DNA of 64,000 nt from Chitinophagaceae bacterium (GTDB lineage Bacteria > Bacteroidota > Bacteroidia > Chitinophagales > Chitinophagaceae), in assembly GCA_013140985.1 (NCBI GenBank), contig JABFRU010000032.1, forward strand, positions 1 through 64,000, read 5' to 3'. A program made the translations under genes and the position numbers. The number at the start of each line of letters is the position of its first letter. Within the stretch, counting starts at the first letter, position 1. The notes below the pieces were generated by a model. That model saw nothing but the letters and a program-made list of their open reading frames with translations. It had not been told where the DNA came from and searched no databases. Shown here one piece after another: positions 46,473 through 55,725 of this stretch.

Positions 46473-49400
46473 ATGAGAAAAATCGCATCACTGTTCACGA
46501 TGCTGATGCTGTTTAGCGCATTAGCATTTGGCCAGAGCCGGACGATTACCGGTACTGTTACCAATGAGAAGGGCGAGCCAGTGCCCGGTGCTACTGTAGT
46601 TATCAAAGGCACCAAAACAGGTGTACCTGCTGATAACAATGGTCAATTCCGCATTTTAGCTAAAACAGGCGATGTCCTTTTAGCTACAAGTACGGGAATG
46701 GAGTCTGCAGAAGTTACTGTAGGCGCTGCCAGCACAGTCAGCATGACAATGAAAACAATTTCAACCACAGGTACTGAAGTTGTTGTAACAGCTCTTGGCG
46801 TATCAAGACAAGCAAAAGAATTAGGATTCTCTACTGCTAAAGTAAAAGCAACAGAGCTGACACAAGCAAAGCCGGTTAACCTGCAAAATGGTTTGACGGG
46901 TAAAGTTTCTGGTCTGAACGTTCAGACAGTAAACAATGGCGTGTTTGCTGATACAAGGCTTACTTTAAGAGGTATCCGTTCTTTGACTGGTAATAACCAG
47001 CCGATGCTGATATTGGATGGTGTGCCCATTGCATTGGGATACCTTAGCTCTATCAACGCCAATGACATTGTGGATGTGAACATTCTTAAAGGCGCTTCTG
47101 CCACTGCTATTTATGGTCCTGATGGTGTAAATGGTGCTCTTGTTGTTACCACTAAAAAAGGAAGCCGTACAAAACCTCAGATCAGCGTTGGTCATACAGT
47201 ACAGGTAGAAAAAGTATCCTACATGCCGGAATTCCAAACCCAGTTTGGTTCAGGTTCTTCTGTTGATGCTTTCGGTTATGGTGTATATGATCCTATTGAG
47301 AACCAGTGCTACGGTGACGAGTTTGATGGCTCAATCCGCCAGATCGGCCGTGATGGTCCGGGTGGTGAAAAATATACTGTTCCTTACTCGGCTTTACCCG
47401 ACGAGAAAAAGAAATTCTGGAATACAGGTCTTACCAACCAGACCGATCTTTCTTTCTCAACAGGTGATTTTTACCTGAGTGTTCAGAATGTACTGATCCA
47501 GGGTATCATGCCTAAAGATGTGAACAGGAGAATTTCTGTGCACATGGCTGCTAATAAAGAATACAACAGGTTCAAAGCTTCTTATAGCCTTAACTATACA
47601 AAAGGAAACTATGATGTAACTGCCGGATCCAGCTTTGGTAATGGCCGTGACTTTACTGTCTATTGGAACCTGATCAACACTCCAATGCAAATTCCTATCA
47701 CAAGGTTTAAAAACTGGAGAACAGATTATTGGGCAAGCCCCGATGGCTATTTTAATGACTATTATTCTAACCCTTATTTCATGGTTGATAATTTCAGAAG
47801 CAAGGGAAGAACAGAAGATATTTTTGGAAATTTTGAATTGAACTATAAAGCTACTAACTGGCTTACGCTTACTTACCGTTTAGGTGCTACTGTATCTAAC
47901 GGAACTGCAAAGAGCACAGCAGGTGCATTGCAATATGGTGCTTTTGCTAAAGCAAGCGGTAAAAATATCGCACAGTCAGGAGACTTGAATGCCCAGGTTG
48001 CTGATGCTTCAAGTACATCGAGCCGTATCAACTCTGAATTCTTCGCATCTATCCGCAAAAAATTCGGAGAGTTTGATGTGAATGCTTTAGTAGGCCAGTC
48101 TTTCCGTGAGACCAACTCAAAGAATGTAAGCATATCAAGCAACAATCTTGCCTTCCCTACACTTTTCAATGTGATAGGACGTAAAGGGGAGCCTGGTGTT
48201 GGTGAAAGCAATTTCAAATCAAGACTGGAGCGTTTCTTTGGTAAAGTTTCAGTTGGTTATAAAGGCTGGGCTTTTCTTGAAGTTACCGGCAGCTATGATA
48301 TAGACAGCCGTTTGGCTTATTTCTATAACTATGATTTTGATAATATCAACTTCTTCTACCCGGGAGCCAATGCTTCGGTTTTATTATCAGAAGCAATACC
48401 TTCTCTGAAGAACAGCAAAATATTATCTTATTTAAAGATCCGTGGTGCTTACTCTAAAACGGGTAACGTAAACCTCGAAACACAGGGTCTTGAAAATACC
48501 TATAACCTCGGATTTGGTTTCCCTTATGGAACATTAAGCGGTTATACCTCAAGCAACCTTCTTCGTTTGTCAAAATATACTCCTGAGTTTGTGAAGAGTT
48601 CCGAAGTAGGTATTGAGCTTGGATTTTTGAAGAACAGGATCTTCGTAGAAGCTACTTATTATGTTCAGGATAACACAGACCAGATCGTTGACGTACAATA
48701 TTCTGCTGCTACCGGATTTACCAGTGCAAGATTGAATGCGGCTGCATTTAAAAACCAGGGCGTTGAATTTGATCTGAAACTGACTCCGTTGGTGAAACTG
48801 GGTAAAGTAACGATTGATGTAAAAGGAAACTATACTTACCAGGATAATAAAATAACAAAGATCATCGAGGGTGTTGACCAGTTAGGTATTGGTAATGGTA
48901 ACTATGCAGTAGTAGGCAAGCCTGCATATATTTTCCAGCTTACAGATTATGTAAGGGACGACCAGGGAAGAGTAATAGTAAATACAACTACGGGTCTTCC
49001 TACTGTTGACCCGGTTATTAAACCATTTGGAAGAACACAACCAAGGCACCTGTTAGGATTGAACCTGTCAGTTACCTGGAAAGATCTTACTTTCAGTGCG
49101 GTGGCTGATTATCGTGGCGGTGCCCAGATCTATACAGGCGGTATCGGTACAGGTATGGATTTCTCAGGTATCTCTAAGAGAAGTGGTCAGAATGCCCGTC
49201 AGCCGTTCATCTTCCCGAATTCTTCTTATTGGGATGGTTCAAAATATGTTGACAACACTAATATTTATATGATCAGTGGCGGATACAATTTCTGGTCTCA
49301 GTCAGTGAATACTGCAGCTAACACCAACTACCTTGTAAGTGGTGATTTCTGGAAGATCAGGGAGATGAGCCTTTCCTATAATATACCAACAAGATGGTTG

Positions 49401-49595
49401 GGATTTGCAAAGAATGCGATCAAAGGTGCTTCGTTCACATTGAGCGGAAGAAACCTGTTCATGTTCCTTCCAAGTACAAATGAGTGGACAGATCCTGAAT
49501 TCTCTAATACATTGGGTAATGCCCAGGGTGTTAGCGGGCTGGATAATACTCCTCCAACAAGGATCTTTGGTGCCAGCTTAAATCTCAACTTTTAA
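46473..49595 (+). CDS. SusC/RagA-type TonB-linked outer-membrane protein
   Basis: This 1040-residue protein has a signal peptide (MRKIASLFTMLMLFSALAFG), a carboxypeptidase-D-like domain (about 22-95, GTVTNEKGEPVPGATVVIKG), a plug (about 110-230, TEVVVTALGVSRQ, NQPMLILDGVPI and GASATAIYGPDGVNGALVV) and a beta-barrel to the end. It imports ligands across the outer membrane with energy from TonB. SusD follows after 20 bases. The 186-base spacer upstream has a TACCTTGC sequence 109 bases before the ATG that weakly resembles a -7 box. The ligand is unknown; no glycosidase is nearby. Confidence 0.95.
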   Translation: MRKIASLFTMLMLFSALAFGQSRTITGTVTNEKGEPVPGATVVIKGTKTGVPADNNGQFRILAKTGDVLLATSTGMESAEVTVGAASTVSMTMKTISTTGTEVVVTALGVSRQAKELGFSTAKVKATELTQAKPVNLQNGLTGKVSGLNVQTVNNGVFADTRLTLRGIRSLTGNNQPMLILDGVPIALGYLSSINANDIVDVNILKGASATAIYGPDGVNGALVVTTKKGSRTKPQISVGHTVQVEKVSYMPEFQTQFGSGSSVDAFGYGVYDPIENQCYGDEFDGSIRQIGRDGPGGEKYTVPYSALPDEKKKFWNTGLTNQTDLSFSTGDFYLSVQNVLIQGIMPKDVNRRISVHMAANKEYNRFKASYSLNYTKGNYDVTAGSSFGNGRDFTVYWNLINTPMQIPITRFKNWRTDYWASPDGYFNDYYSNPYFMVDNFRSKGRTEDIFGNFELNYKATNWLTLTYRLGATVSNGTAKSTAGALQYGAFAKASGKNIAQSGDLNAQVADASSTSSRINSEFFASIRKKFGEFDVNALVGQSFRETNSKNVSISSNNLAFPTLFNVIGRKGEPGVGESNFKSRLERFFGKVSVGYKGWAFLEVTGSYDIDSRLAYFYNYDFDNINFFYPGANASVLLSEAIPSLKNSKILSYLKIRGAYSKTGNVNLETQGLENTYNLGFGFPYGTLSGYTSSNLLRLSKYTPEFVKSSEVGIELGFLKNRIFVEATYYVQDNTDQIVDVQYSAATGFTSARLNAAAFKNQGVEFDLKLTPLVKLGKVTIDVKGNYTYQDNKITKIIEGVDQLGIGNGNYAVVGKPAYIFQLTDYVRDDQGRVIVNTTTGLPTVDPVIKPFGRTQPRHLLGLNLSVTWKDLTFSAVADYRGGAQIYTGGIGTGMDFSGISKRSGQNARQPFIFPNSSYWDGSKYVDNTNIYMISGGYNFWSQSVNTAANTNYLVSGDFWKIREMSLSYNIPTRWLGFAKNAIKGASFTLSGRNLFMFLPSTNEWTDPEFSNTLGNAQGVSGLDNTPPTRIFGASLNLNF

Positions 49596-49615
49596 CCTAA
49601 TAAATCAGTTTAGAT

Positions 49616-51289
49616 ATGAAACTAAATAAGATTATATATGGTGTTGTCTTCGCAGGGTTGTTGATCACTGCGGGATCAGGCTGCCGGAAAGGTCAGTTCA
49701 ACATCAATCAGAACATCAACTCCCCGACGGACAGCACCATTACTTATCCTGCAGTGTTGCCGGCGGCCATGAATGCAACCGGTTCTATTATTGCCCGTCA
49801 ATGGGGTCCTATCGAAAACTGGATGAGCCATTGGGCAAGATCAGGAACATATGCTCCCAATGTAACAGAAGAAACTTACCAGATTACTACAACTTTTGGA
49901 AATGGTATCTGGAATGCTTGTTATGATAATGCGTATGATTACCAGATCCTCATTACAAAAGCTGCCCAGGCTGGCGCTACTTTCTATGAAGGTATTGCCC
50001 GTATCATGAAAACCATAGATTTTCAGATACTGGTTGACGTTTATGGAGATGTGCCTTATAGCCAGGCGCTGAAAGGCAGTAGTAACCCAACACCTGTTTA
50101 TGATAAGGGTGATGTTATTTATAAGGATCTGCTGCGCCAGATAGATGCAGGTATGCTCCTCATCAAGAATGCACTTGCTGATGCTCCAAACGCCAATATT
50201 GCTACAACGGATATCATGTTCCAGGGCAATAAAACCCTTTGGGCAAAATTTGGAAACACTTTAAAGTTGAGGTTGTTGATCCATGCTTATGCAGTTGGCT
50301 CTATTGACAAGGCTGCAGAGATGGCCATCATCAATGCTGAAGGCAGTGGATTTTTAGGGGCTGGTCAAAATGCACAAGTAAACCCGGGGTACAGTGCACT
50401 TGACAAACCCAATCCATTCTTTAACCAGTATGTTACCAATACTGACGGAACAACATCTGCCAATAGTGTATATTATAAGGCAAATGAGTGGGGAATTGAT
50501 TACTATCATTTCACAGAAGATCCCCGTGTAACTTCTACATTGACAGGAGCTGGTACAGGCAACCGCCTCTATTCACCCGGAAACGGGGGCTTAGTAGGGG
50601 TGGCTTATGGTTTACCTCCTATTTCTGCCAATGCAGCTGCTGAATTAGCTGGTATCGGACCCGGCCTTACCAAGACCGTTACATCGCCGCAAGCAATACT
50701 TACAGCAGCAGAAAGTTTCTTCCTGCAGGCAGAAGCAAGGCAAAGGGGTATTATCACAGGTGGCCCTACAGCTGATGTCTTATTGAATACTGGAATATTA
50801 GAGAATTTTATTTACCTGGGTATTCCTGCAGGAACGGCACCAACGGCTGTAGCTAACTATCTTTCTTACAATGCCGGCTACCCGGATGTTGATTATACAA
50901 CTGCTGCTCCCATCGTTTCTGGTGGCCCTGTGGGTGGTTTGTTTACCATACTTTCCCAAAAGTGGTTTGCTTTAGCGGGTACCAGCACATTGGAAGTTTG
51001 GACAGACTGGAGAAGAGTTCCTTATACAGAAGTGGCGACCAATGTTCAGTCCATTCCAGGAGCAGGGGATGCTCCTTCTACTAATTTTGTTTACGGTGAT
51101 GGTGGGGGTTATCTTGGATCAGGTCTTTCTCAGGGTCCCGGTCCCTTCCGTTCTGTATCGCCACAGATAACTCCGGCAGATAAGATTCCGGTTCGTTATT
51201 TGTACCCGCAAACCGAGTATAACTATAATGCAGGCAACGTTCCTGCAGGAATTACACGATATAGTCGTGTATTCTGGGATCTTAATTAA
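49616..51289 (+). CDS. SusD/RagB-family lipoprotein (SusD-like 2)
   Basis: This 557-residue lipoprotein has a signal peptide ending in a lipobox (LITAGSGC, Cys at 23). The N-terminal FNINQNINSPTDSTITYPAVLP and the TPR-like helices (EGIARIMKTIDFQILVDVYGDVPYSQAL, NPTPVYDKGDVIYKDLL) fit the SusD-like 2 family. It forms the lid over the SusC barrel and binds the ligand at the cell surface. It is the second gene of the SusC-SusD-DUF1735 operon. Confidence 0.94.
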   Translation: MKLNKIIYGVVFAGLLITAGSGCRKGQFNINQNINSPTDSTITYPAVLPAAMNATGSIIARQWGPIENWMSHWARSGTYAPNVTEETYQITTTFGNGIWNACYDNAYDYQILITKAAQAGATFYEGIARIMKTIDFQILVDVYGDVPYSQALKGSSNPTPVYDKGDVIYKDLLRQIDAGMLLIKNALADAPNANIATTDIMFQGNKTLWAKFGNTLKLRLLIHAYAVGSIDKAAEMAIINAEGSGFLGAGQNAQVNPGYSALDKPNPFFNQYVTNTDGTTSANSVYYKANEWGIDYYHFTEDPRVTSTLTGAGTGNRLYSPGNGGLVGVAYGLPPISANAAAELAGIGPGLTKTVTSPQAILTAAESFFLQAEARQRGIITGGPTADVLLNTGILENFIYLGIPAGTAPTAVANYLSYNAGYPDVDYTTAAPIVSGGPVGGLFTILSQKWFALAGTSTLEVWTDWRRVPYTEVATNVQSIPGAGDAPSTNFVYGDGGGYLGSGLSQGPGPFRSVSPQITPADKIPVRYLYPQTEYNYNAGNVPAGITRYSRVFWDLN

Positions 51290-51315
51290 CTTTGTCAAAA
51301 TTAAAAATCAGAAAT

Positions 51316-52275
51316 ATGAAAAAAATATTATCAAACTCCCTGTTAATGGCAGCATTGGCCATTGCATTCACAGGATGTCTTAAAGACAAGGGTTTTGATA
51401 ACCATACCTATGGTATCAATGATCCTGATTCTCAACCTCCCGGTGTTGGATTTCCTAAAGCTGCATCTGCAAAAAATTCGATAGGTGTAGATTTAAGTAC
51501 CAGTTCGCAAAGCGTAGATGGCCTGGTATATGTGAACCTGGAGTCAGGTAAACCGGCTAGTTCTGATGTACACGTCACCCTTGTATTGGATGATGCGATA
51601 CGGGTTGCTTATAATAATGCTAATGGAACAAGCATCCTGGCTCTTCCTGCTGCCAATTTTAGTGTTGCGTTGAACTTAACTATACCTGCAGGACAGAGAA
51701 ATGTGCAAGTGCCGCTTGTTTTGCCAAATACAAGCACTCTTAATCCCAATAACACTTATGGAATTGGTTTAAAGATATCTGCTGTTGACGGTGGATATAA
51801 GATCGCTGAGAACCTGAAAAACCTCTTCATTGAAATTGGGCTTAAGAACAAATATGATGGATTGTATAACCTCAAAGGAATTCACAACCGTGCCCCTTAT
51901 ACATTCCCTTTCGATACTGATGTTGAAATGTGGACAACAGGCCCTTCATCTGTAGCAATGTTCTGGCCTGATGGTGGAGATTTTGGTCAGCCTATCGGCG
52001 TAGCACCTGGTGTTGCGAATTGGTATGGTAATGCAGTATCTCCTAATTTCCATTTTAATCCTGCAACCAACGAATGCATAAATGTAACCCTCCAGGTTGG
52101 AGCTGCTGTTACTCTTGCTATGGTTACACTCGATAATACACCGGATACCAACCCGGATGGCCCGATTTATAACAGGTATGAGCCAGGACCTAAAAAAATG
52201 TATTTGACGTTCCAGTACAATGGTAATAATCTTCGCAGGTTCTATGATACATTAACTTATCTGGGACCCAGGTAA
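51316..52275 (+). CDS. DUF1735-type surface lipoprotein
   Basis: The ATG at 51316 gives 319 residues starting MKKILSNSLLMAALAIAFTG before the lipobox cysteine (Cys21). An upstream TTG in frame would only add residues before the signal. An Ig-like region (KNSIGVDLSTSSQSVDGLVYVNLE to ENLKNLFIEIGLKNKYDGLY) resembles the DUF1735/BT_3987 N-terminal domain found in SusCD-linked surface glycan-binding proteins. A second domain from GLYNLKGIHNR onward is beta-rich. A terminator follows. Confidence 0.85.
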   Translation: MKKILSNSLLMAALAIAFTGCLKDKGFDNHTYGINDPDSQPPGVGFPKAASAKNSIGVDLSTSSQSVDGLVYVNLESGKPASSDVHVTLVLDDAIRVAYNNANGTSILALPAANFSVALNLTIPAGQRNVQVPLVLPNTSTLNPNNTYGIGLKISAVDGGYKIAENLKNLFIEIGLKNKYDGLYNLKGIHNRAPYTFPFDTDVEMWTTGPSSVAMFWPDGGDFGQPIGVAPGVANWYGNAVSPNFHFNPATNECINVTLQVGAAVTLAMVTLDNTPDTNPDGPIYNRYEPGPKKMYLTFQYNGNNLRRFYDTLTYLGPR

Positions 52276-52293
52276 TATTTCTGATTTTATTTG

Positions 52294-52325
52294 AAAGGGG
52301 TTGTTCTTTAACAACCCCTTTTTTA
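52294..52325 (+). terminator. Rho-independent terminator after the SusCD operon
   Basis: A perfect 12-bp stem (52294-52305 with 52310-52321) with loop CTTT runs into a T-rich stretch. It lies 18 bases after the DUF1735 gene. Confidence 0.88.
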
Positions 52326-52381
52326 TTTATAATCAGCTTCAGCATTGTTTGTTGTATTTTTGAATAAATAATACCTATATT

Positions 52382-53173
52382 ATGAAAGTCTATTCAAAAT
52401 TCATGTTGTTATGTATGCTGTCGGTCATAATTACTGTAAATGCAGATAGTCAACAGCTAGGTCACCCCGTCGCAATTACCCAGAATAACGGAGCTTCAGC
52501 TATAGTATCAATGGCGCCTGATAGCAGGGCATGGACAGATCCTGCTTTGAATCATAATAAACTGCTTCAGCAGCAACAGGGAGATGGCGGATACAGACTT
52601 GTCGGGGCCTATAAAGTGATGGGCAGCCCCTTTCTTTTCGGAGAACATCATAAAGCTGACATGTTTGCTACCGAAGCCAAAGCCTATAATATTTATATCA
52701 GCTATAATACGTACAACCAGGAAGTAGAGTTTTATTCAACATCTAATCCGGATAAGCCATTAGTGAAAGAAACGGGTACTGTTGATTCTTTCATCATTCA
52801 ACAGAATGTGAGCATAGGTATTACCAGTTCATTGAAGTTTGTGTATGGCTCTGTATTGGGCGTAAAGGAAAAATATTATTTCCAGGAAGTTTATAAAGGA
52901 TCGAACTACAGTCTGTATAAGCGTTATAAATCAGACCTGGGCTATGTTTCGAGTAATTATATACAGGCTGACCTCCGCCAGTTTGATCTTCTGTATGATT
53001 ATTTTTATAGTGATACTACCAAACCGGGTTTAAAAAAATTAAAAACCAATTTCAGCAGTATCACTAAAGAGTTCAAGGATAAAAAAGATATCAGCCCTGT
53101 ATTCACGGACGAGGAGTTTACTGCCAACCAGGAAGCAGCTTTGCGTAAGGCATTTGAATACTTAAATCTATAA
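52382..53173 (+). CDS. Secreted protein of unknown function
   Basis: This 263-residue protein has a signal peptide (FMLLCMLSVIITVNADS). The mature part has a Tyr-rich region, YNIYISYNTYNQEVEFYS and YYFQEVYKGSNYSLYKRYK, and a charged helical C-terminus. I do not recognise the family; the pattern resembles the DUF of unknown function often seen as single secreted genes in Chitinophagaceae. It ends nine bases before the DUF3467 gene, so the two are probably cotranscribed, although one is secreted and the other cytosolic. Confidence 0.75.
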   Translation: MKVYSKFMLLCMLSVIITVNADSQQLGHPVAITQNNGASAIVSMAPDSRAWTDPALNHNKLLQQQQGDGGYRLVGAYKVMGSPFLFGEHHKADMFATEAKAYNIYISYNTYNQEVEFYSTSNPDKPLVKETGTVDSFIIQQNVSIGITSSLKFVYGSVLGVKEKYYFQEVYKGSNYSLYKRYKSDLGYVSSNYIQADLRQFDLLYDYFYSDTTKPGLKKLKTNFSSITKEFKDKKDISPVFTDEEFTANQEAALRKAFEYLNL

Positions 53174-53182
53174 TGAAATTTT

Positions 53183-53497
53183 ATGGCTGACCCAATCGAT
53201 ACACCCAACCAGTTGAATATTGAATTGTCGGAAGATATGGCAGAAGGCAGCTATGCAAACCTTGCCATTATCACTCATTCACATGCTGAATTTGTGATTG
53301 ATTTTGTGAATGTGATGCCGGGTACACCCAAAAGCAAAGTAAAATCAAGGATCATATTTACTCCCCAGCATGCCAAACGATTCATGAAGGCGCTTATTGA
53401 AAACGTTCAGAAATATGAATCGGTGAATGGTAATATCAAGGACCTTGAAGAAATGCAGGTGCCTTTGAATTTTGGAGGGCCGACGGCCCAGGCATAG
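53183..53497 (+). CDS. DUF3467 domain protein
   Basis: This 104-residue cytosolic protein carries the DUF3467 pattern: INIELSEDMAEGSYANLAII-like opening (here NIELSEDMAEGSYANLAI), HSHAEFVIDFVNVMPG, and SRIIFTPQHAKRFMKALIENV. Family function is unknown. The length is normal. Its TAG stop overlaps the first unit of heptad repeat R5. Confidence 0.9.
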   Translation: MADPIDTPNQLNIELSEDMAEGSYANLAIITHSHAEFVIDFVNVMPGTPKSKVKSRIIFTPQHAKRFMKALIENVQKYESVNGNIKDLEEMQVPLNFGGPTAQA

Positions 53498-53595
53498 TTA
53501 ATAGATAAAAACTAATAGATAATAGTTCATGGCGGATCGAAAATTGCTTATCGGCTTTTCAAGAACTATTATCTGTTAACTTTTAGTTTTTATCT
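53496..53595. repeat. Heptad-periodic inverted repeat R5 (DUF3467/radC spacer)
   Basis: The left arm, 53496-53530, is AGTTAAT, AGATAAA, AACTAAT, AGATAAT and AGTTCAT. The right arm, 53561-53595, has five complementary units including ATTATCT, GTTAACT and TTTATCT. The innermost 12 bases pair perfectly, and the outer 13 pair after one extra heptad in the right arm. It fills the spacer of two convergent genes and touches both stop codons. Confidence 0.78.
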
Positions 53596-54286
53596 ACAAA
53601 AGTCCTTCATCCGCAAAACTATAATAGCCATTGTCACTTACAATGATGTGATCAAGTACCGTTATATCAAAGAAACGGGAAGCTTCTTTGATCTTTTTTG
53701 TCAGATCCTCATCTGCCCGGCTGGGCTTTAAACTACCGGAAGGATGATTGTGACATAATATAATGCTTACTGCATCTTCTTCGAGGGCTTTTCTCAATAT
53801 TATTCTTGGATCAGCCACTGTACCGGTAATTCCTCCTTCACTTATTATTTCAAAATGATTGATCTTATTGGCCCGGTTCAGGAATAGGATCGCAAATACC
53901 TCCCGGCGATAATCTTTAAGTTTGACCTGGAGATAGTTTGCAATATCACTGCTGTTTGTTACAGCTTCTTTTTGCAGGGCTGCTGAAGCCTGGCGTCTTC
54001 TGCCCAATTCGAGGGCAGCAGTAATAGTTATGGCTTTAGCTTCGCCAATACCCTTTATTTTCATCAACTCTTTCACGGATAGCTTCCCCAATTCGATAAG
54101 ATTATCCTTTCCAAGCTTCAATATTTCCTTAGCAAGGTCAACAGCCGTTTTTTGCCTGGTTCCATTGTGAATAAGTATAGCAAGCAACTCAGAGTTGCTG
54201 AGGTTTTCAGCACCTGCCGATAGTAACTTTTCCCTCGGGCGGTCGTCTTTTGACCATTGTTTAATTGAGTACTTGTGCTCTTGCAT
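53594..54286 (-). CDS. radC: RadC family JAB/MPN-domain protein
   Basis: This 230-residue protein has an N-terminal UPF0758/HhH part (LSNSELLAILIHNG, LMKIKGIGEAKAITI) and a C-terminal JAB domain with the metal-binding HxH...SxxD pattern (CHNHPSGSLKPSRADED). RadC was named for DNA repair, but its role is unsettled. Length and motifs are complete. It is convergent with the DUF3467 gene across heptad repeat R5, and its stop lies in the repeat. Confidence 0.93.
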   Translation of the reverse strand: MQEHKYSIKQWSKDDRPREKLLSAGAENLSNSELLAILIHNGTRQKTAVDLAKEILKLGKDNLIELGKLSVKELMKIKGIGEAKAITITAALELGRRRQASAALQKEAVTNSSDIANYLQVKLKDYRREVFAILFLNRANKINHFEIISEGGITGTVADPRIILRKALEEDAVSIILCHNHPSGSLKPSRADEDLTKKIKEASRFFDITVLDHIIVSDNGYYSFADEGLL

Positions 54287-54398
54287 AAAAACAAATTACC
54301 CAATATTTTTAATTCATCAATACCATTTTGTGGTATTGATGTACAGGCAGGCCAAAGCAAGATCCACCCTATTTGAAAAACACTAAAATCCAGTTTGT

Positions 54399-54611
54399 AT
54401 GAAAAACAGAAGCTTCACCCCGGTGGGTTCAATGCATCCCGTACTTTTCTTTGTAGGCGTATATGCGGTGGCCCTTTTCTTCTCTATTTTTATTTGTTCT
54501 TCACTTTTCTATAGCTGTAATTCCAGTTCTGCATCGCCACTAACGGAAAAAACAGGTCAGCCGGTGGAGAAACAGGCTATCATAGCTACTGCTGTTGCGA
54601 TGAATCAATAA
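54399..54611 (+). CDS. Small membrane-anchored protein
   Basis: This 70-residue ORF begins MKNRSFTPVGSMHPVLFFVG and has one long hydrophobic helix (about 14-38) followed by LFYSCNSS, which could be a lipobox, and a hydrophilic tail. Codon use and its position before prs make it plausible, but there is no recognisable family. It may be a small lipoprotein. Confidence 0.5.
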   Translation: MKNRSFTPVGSMHPVLFFVGVYAVALFFSIFICSSLFYSCNSSSASPLTEKTGQPVEKQAIIATAVAMNQ

Positions 54612-54641
54612 AATAGTTCCGGTCAATATTTTTCAAACCAG

Positions 54642-54674
54642 CTTGTGGTGATTGCAGTGAGAGTAATATCTTCG
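54642..54674 (+). promoter_or_regulatory. Candidate promoter of prs
   Basis: TTG (54643-54645) and TATCTTCG (54667-54674, seven of eight matches to TAnnTTTG) are 21 bases apart. The start codon of prs follows 17 bases later. Confidence 0.38.
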
Positions 54675-54691
54675 CCGCACATCTTCACATC

Positions 54692-55675
54692 ATGGAATCC
54701 GCTAAAATATTCTCAGGTACAGGCTCACAGCAGCTTACCGATCAAATCTGTAAAAGATACGGCACACAGCCGGGTAAAGTAAATATCCAGCGTTTTAGCG
54801 ACGGCGAGATTAGCCCCATTTTCCTTGAAAGCGTAAGGGGCGATTATATCTTCCTGGTGCAAAGCACATTTGCCCCTGCTGAGAATATGATGGAACTCTT
54901 GCTGATGATTGATGCAGCCCGGAGGGCCTCAGCTTATAAGGTCATAGCCGTCATTCCTTATTATGGATATGCCCGACAGGATCGTAAAGACCGGCCAAGA
55001 GTGGCAATTGGAAGTAAGTTGGTTGCCAATATGTTAGTTGCAGCCGGAGCAGACAGGGTCATTACGATGGATCTTCATGCCCCCCAGATCCAGGGGTATT
55101 TTGACATACCTGTGGATCATTTGGACAGCCATGCGGTTTTTATCCCTTATATAGAAAACCTGAAGCTGGAAAACCTTACCTTTGCGGCCCCCGATGTGGG
55201 AGCAACAAACCGCATCAGGGAAATTGCCAGTTATTTCAATGCTGAAATGGTGATATGTGATAAGCACCGTAAAAGAGCTAATGAGATCGCCAGCATGGTG
55301 GTGATAGGAGATGTGACAGACAGGGATGTTGTAATTATTGATGACATCTGCGATACTGGCGGCACATTGGCAAAAAGTGCAGGTCTTTTAAAAGAAAAAG
55401 GTGCGAGGAGTGTAAGAGCTTTGATCACCCACCCGGTATTGAGCGGAAAGGCATACCAGAACATTGAAAATAGTGTGCTGGAAGAACTGGTGGTTTGTGA
55501 TACAATACCGGTAAAGCCGGATCTGTGTACGAAAATAAAGGTGCTGAGTGTAGCGGAGCTTTTTGCAGTGGCTATCAGGAATGCATTCGAAAATAAAAGC
55601 ATCACCAGTTTGTTCATTCACTCGCAAAGAAAAGATGATAGCAAGAGAAACAGGGGAGTCGATAATAAAGAATAA
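54692..55675 (+). CDS. prs: Ribose-phosphate pyrophosphokinase
   Basis: This 327-residue enzyme makes PRPP from ribose 5-phosphate and ATP for nucleotide, histidine and tryptophan synthesis. It shows the flag region (IPYYGYARQDRKDRPRVAI), DLHAPQIQGYFDIPVDHL and the PRPP loop VVIIDDICDTGGTLA. The C-terminal tail (IHSQRKDDSKRNRGVDNKE) is slightly longer than usual. rplY follows after 50 bases. Confidence 0.96.
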   Translation: MESAKIFSGTGSQQLTDQICKRYGTQPGKVNIQRFSDGEISPIFLESVRGDYIFLVQSTFAPAENMMELLLMIDAARRASAYKVIAVIPYYGYARQDRKDRPRVAIGSKLVANMLVAAGADRVITMDLHAPQIQGYFDIPVDHLDSHAVFIPYIENLKLENLTFAAPDVGATNRIREIASYFNAEMVICDKHRKRANEIASMVVIGDVTDRDVVIIDDICDTGGTLAKSAGLLKEKGARSVRALITHPVLSGKAYQNIENSVLEELVVCDTIPVKPDLCTKIKVLSVAELFAVAIRNAFENKSITSLFIHSQRKDDSKRNRGVDNKE

Positions 55676-55725
55676 AGAATTAGAAATAACTAATTAAAAA
55701 GTAAACAAACAAAACAATAATAACA

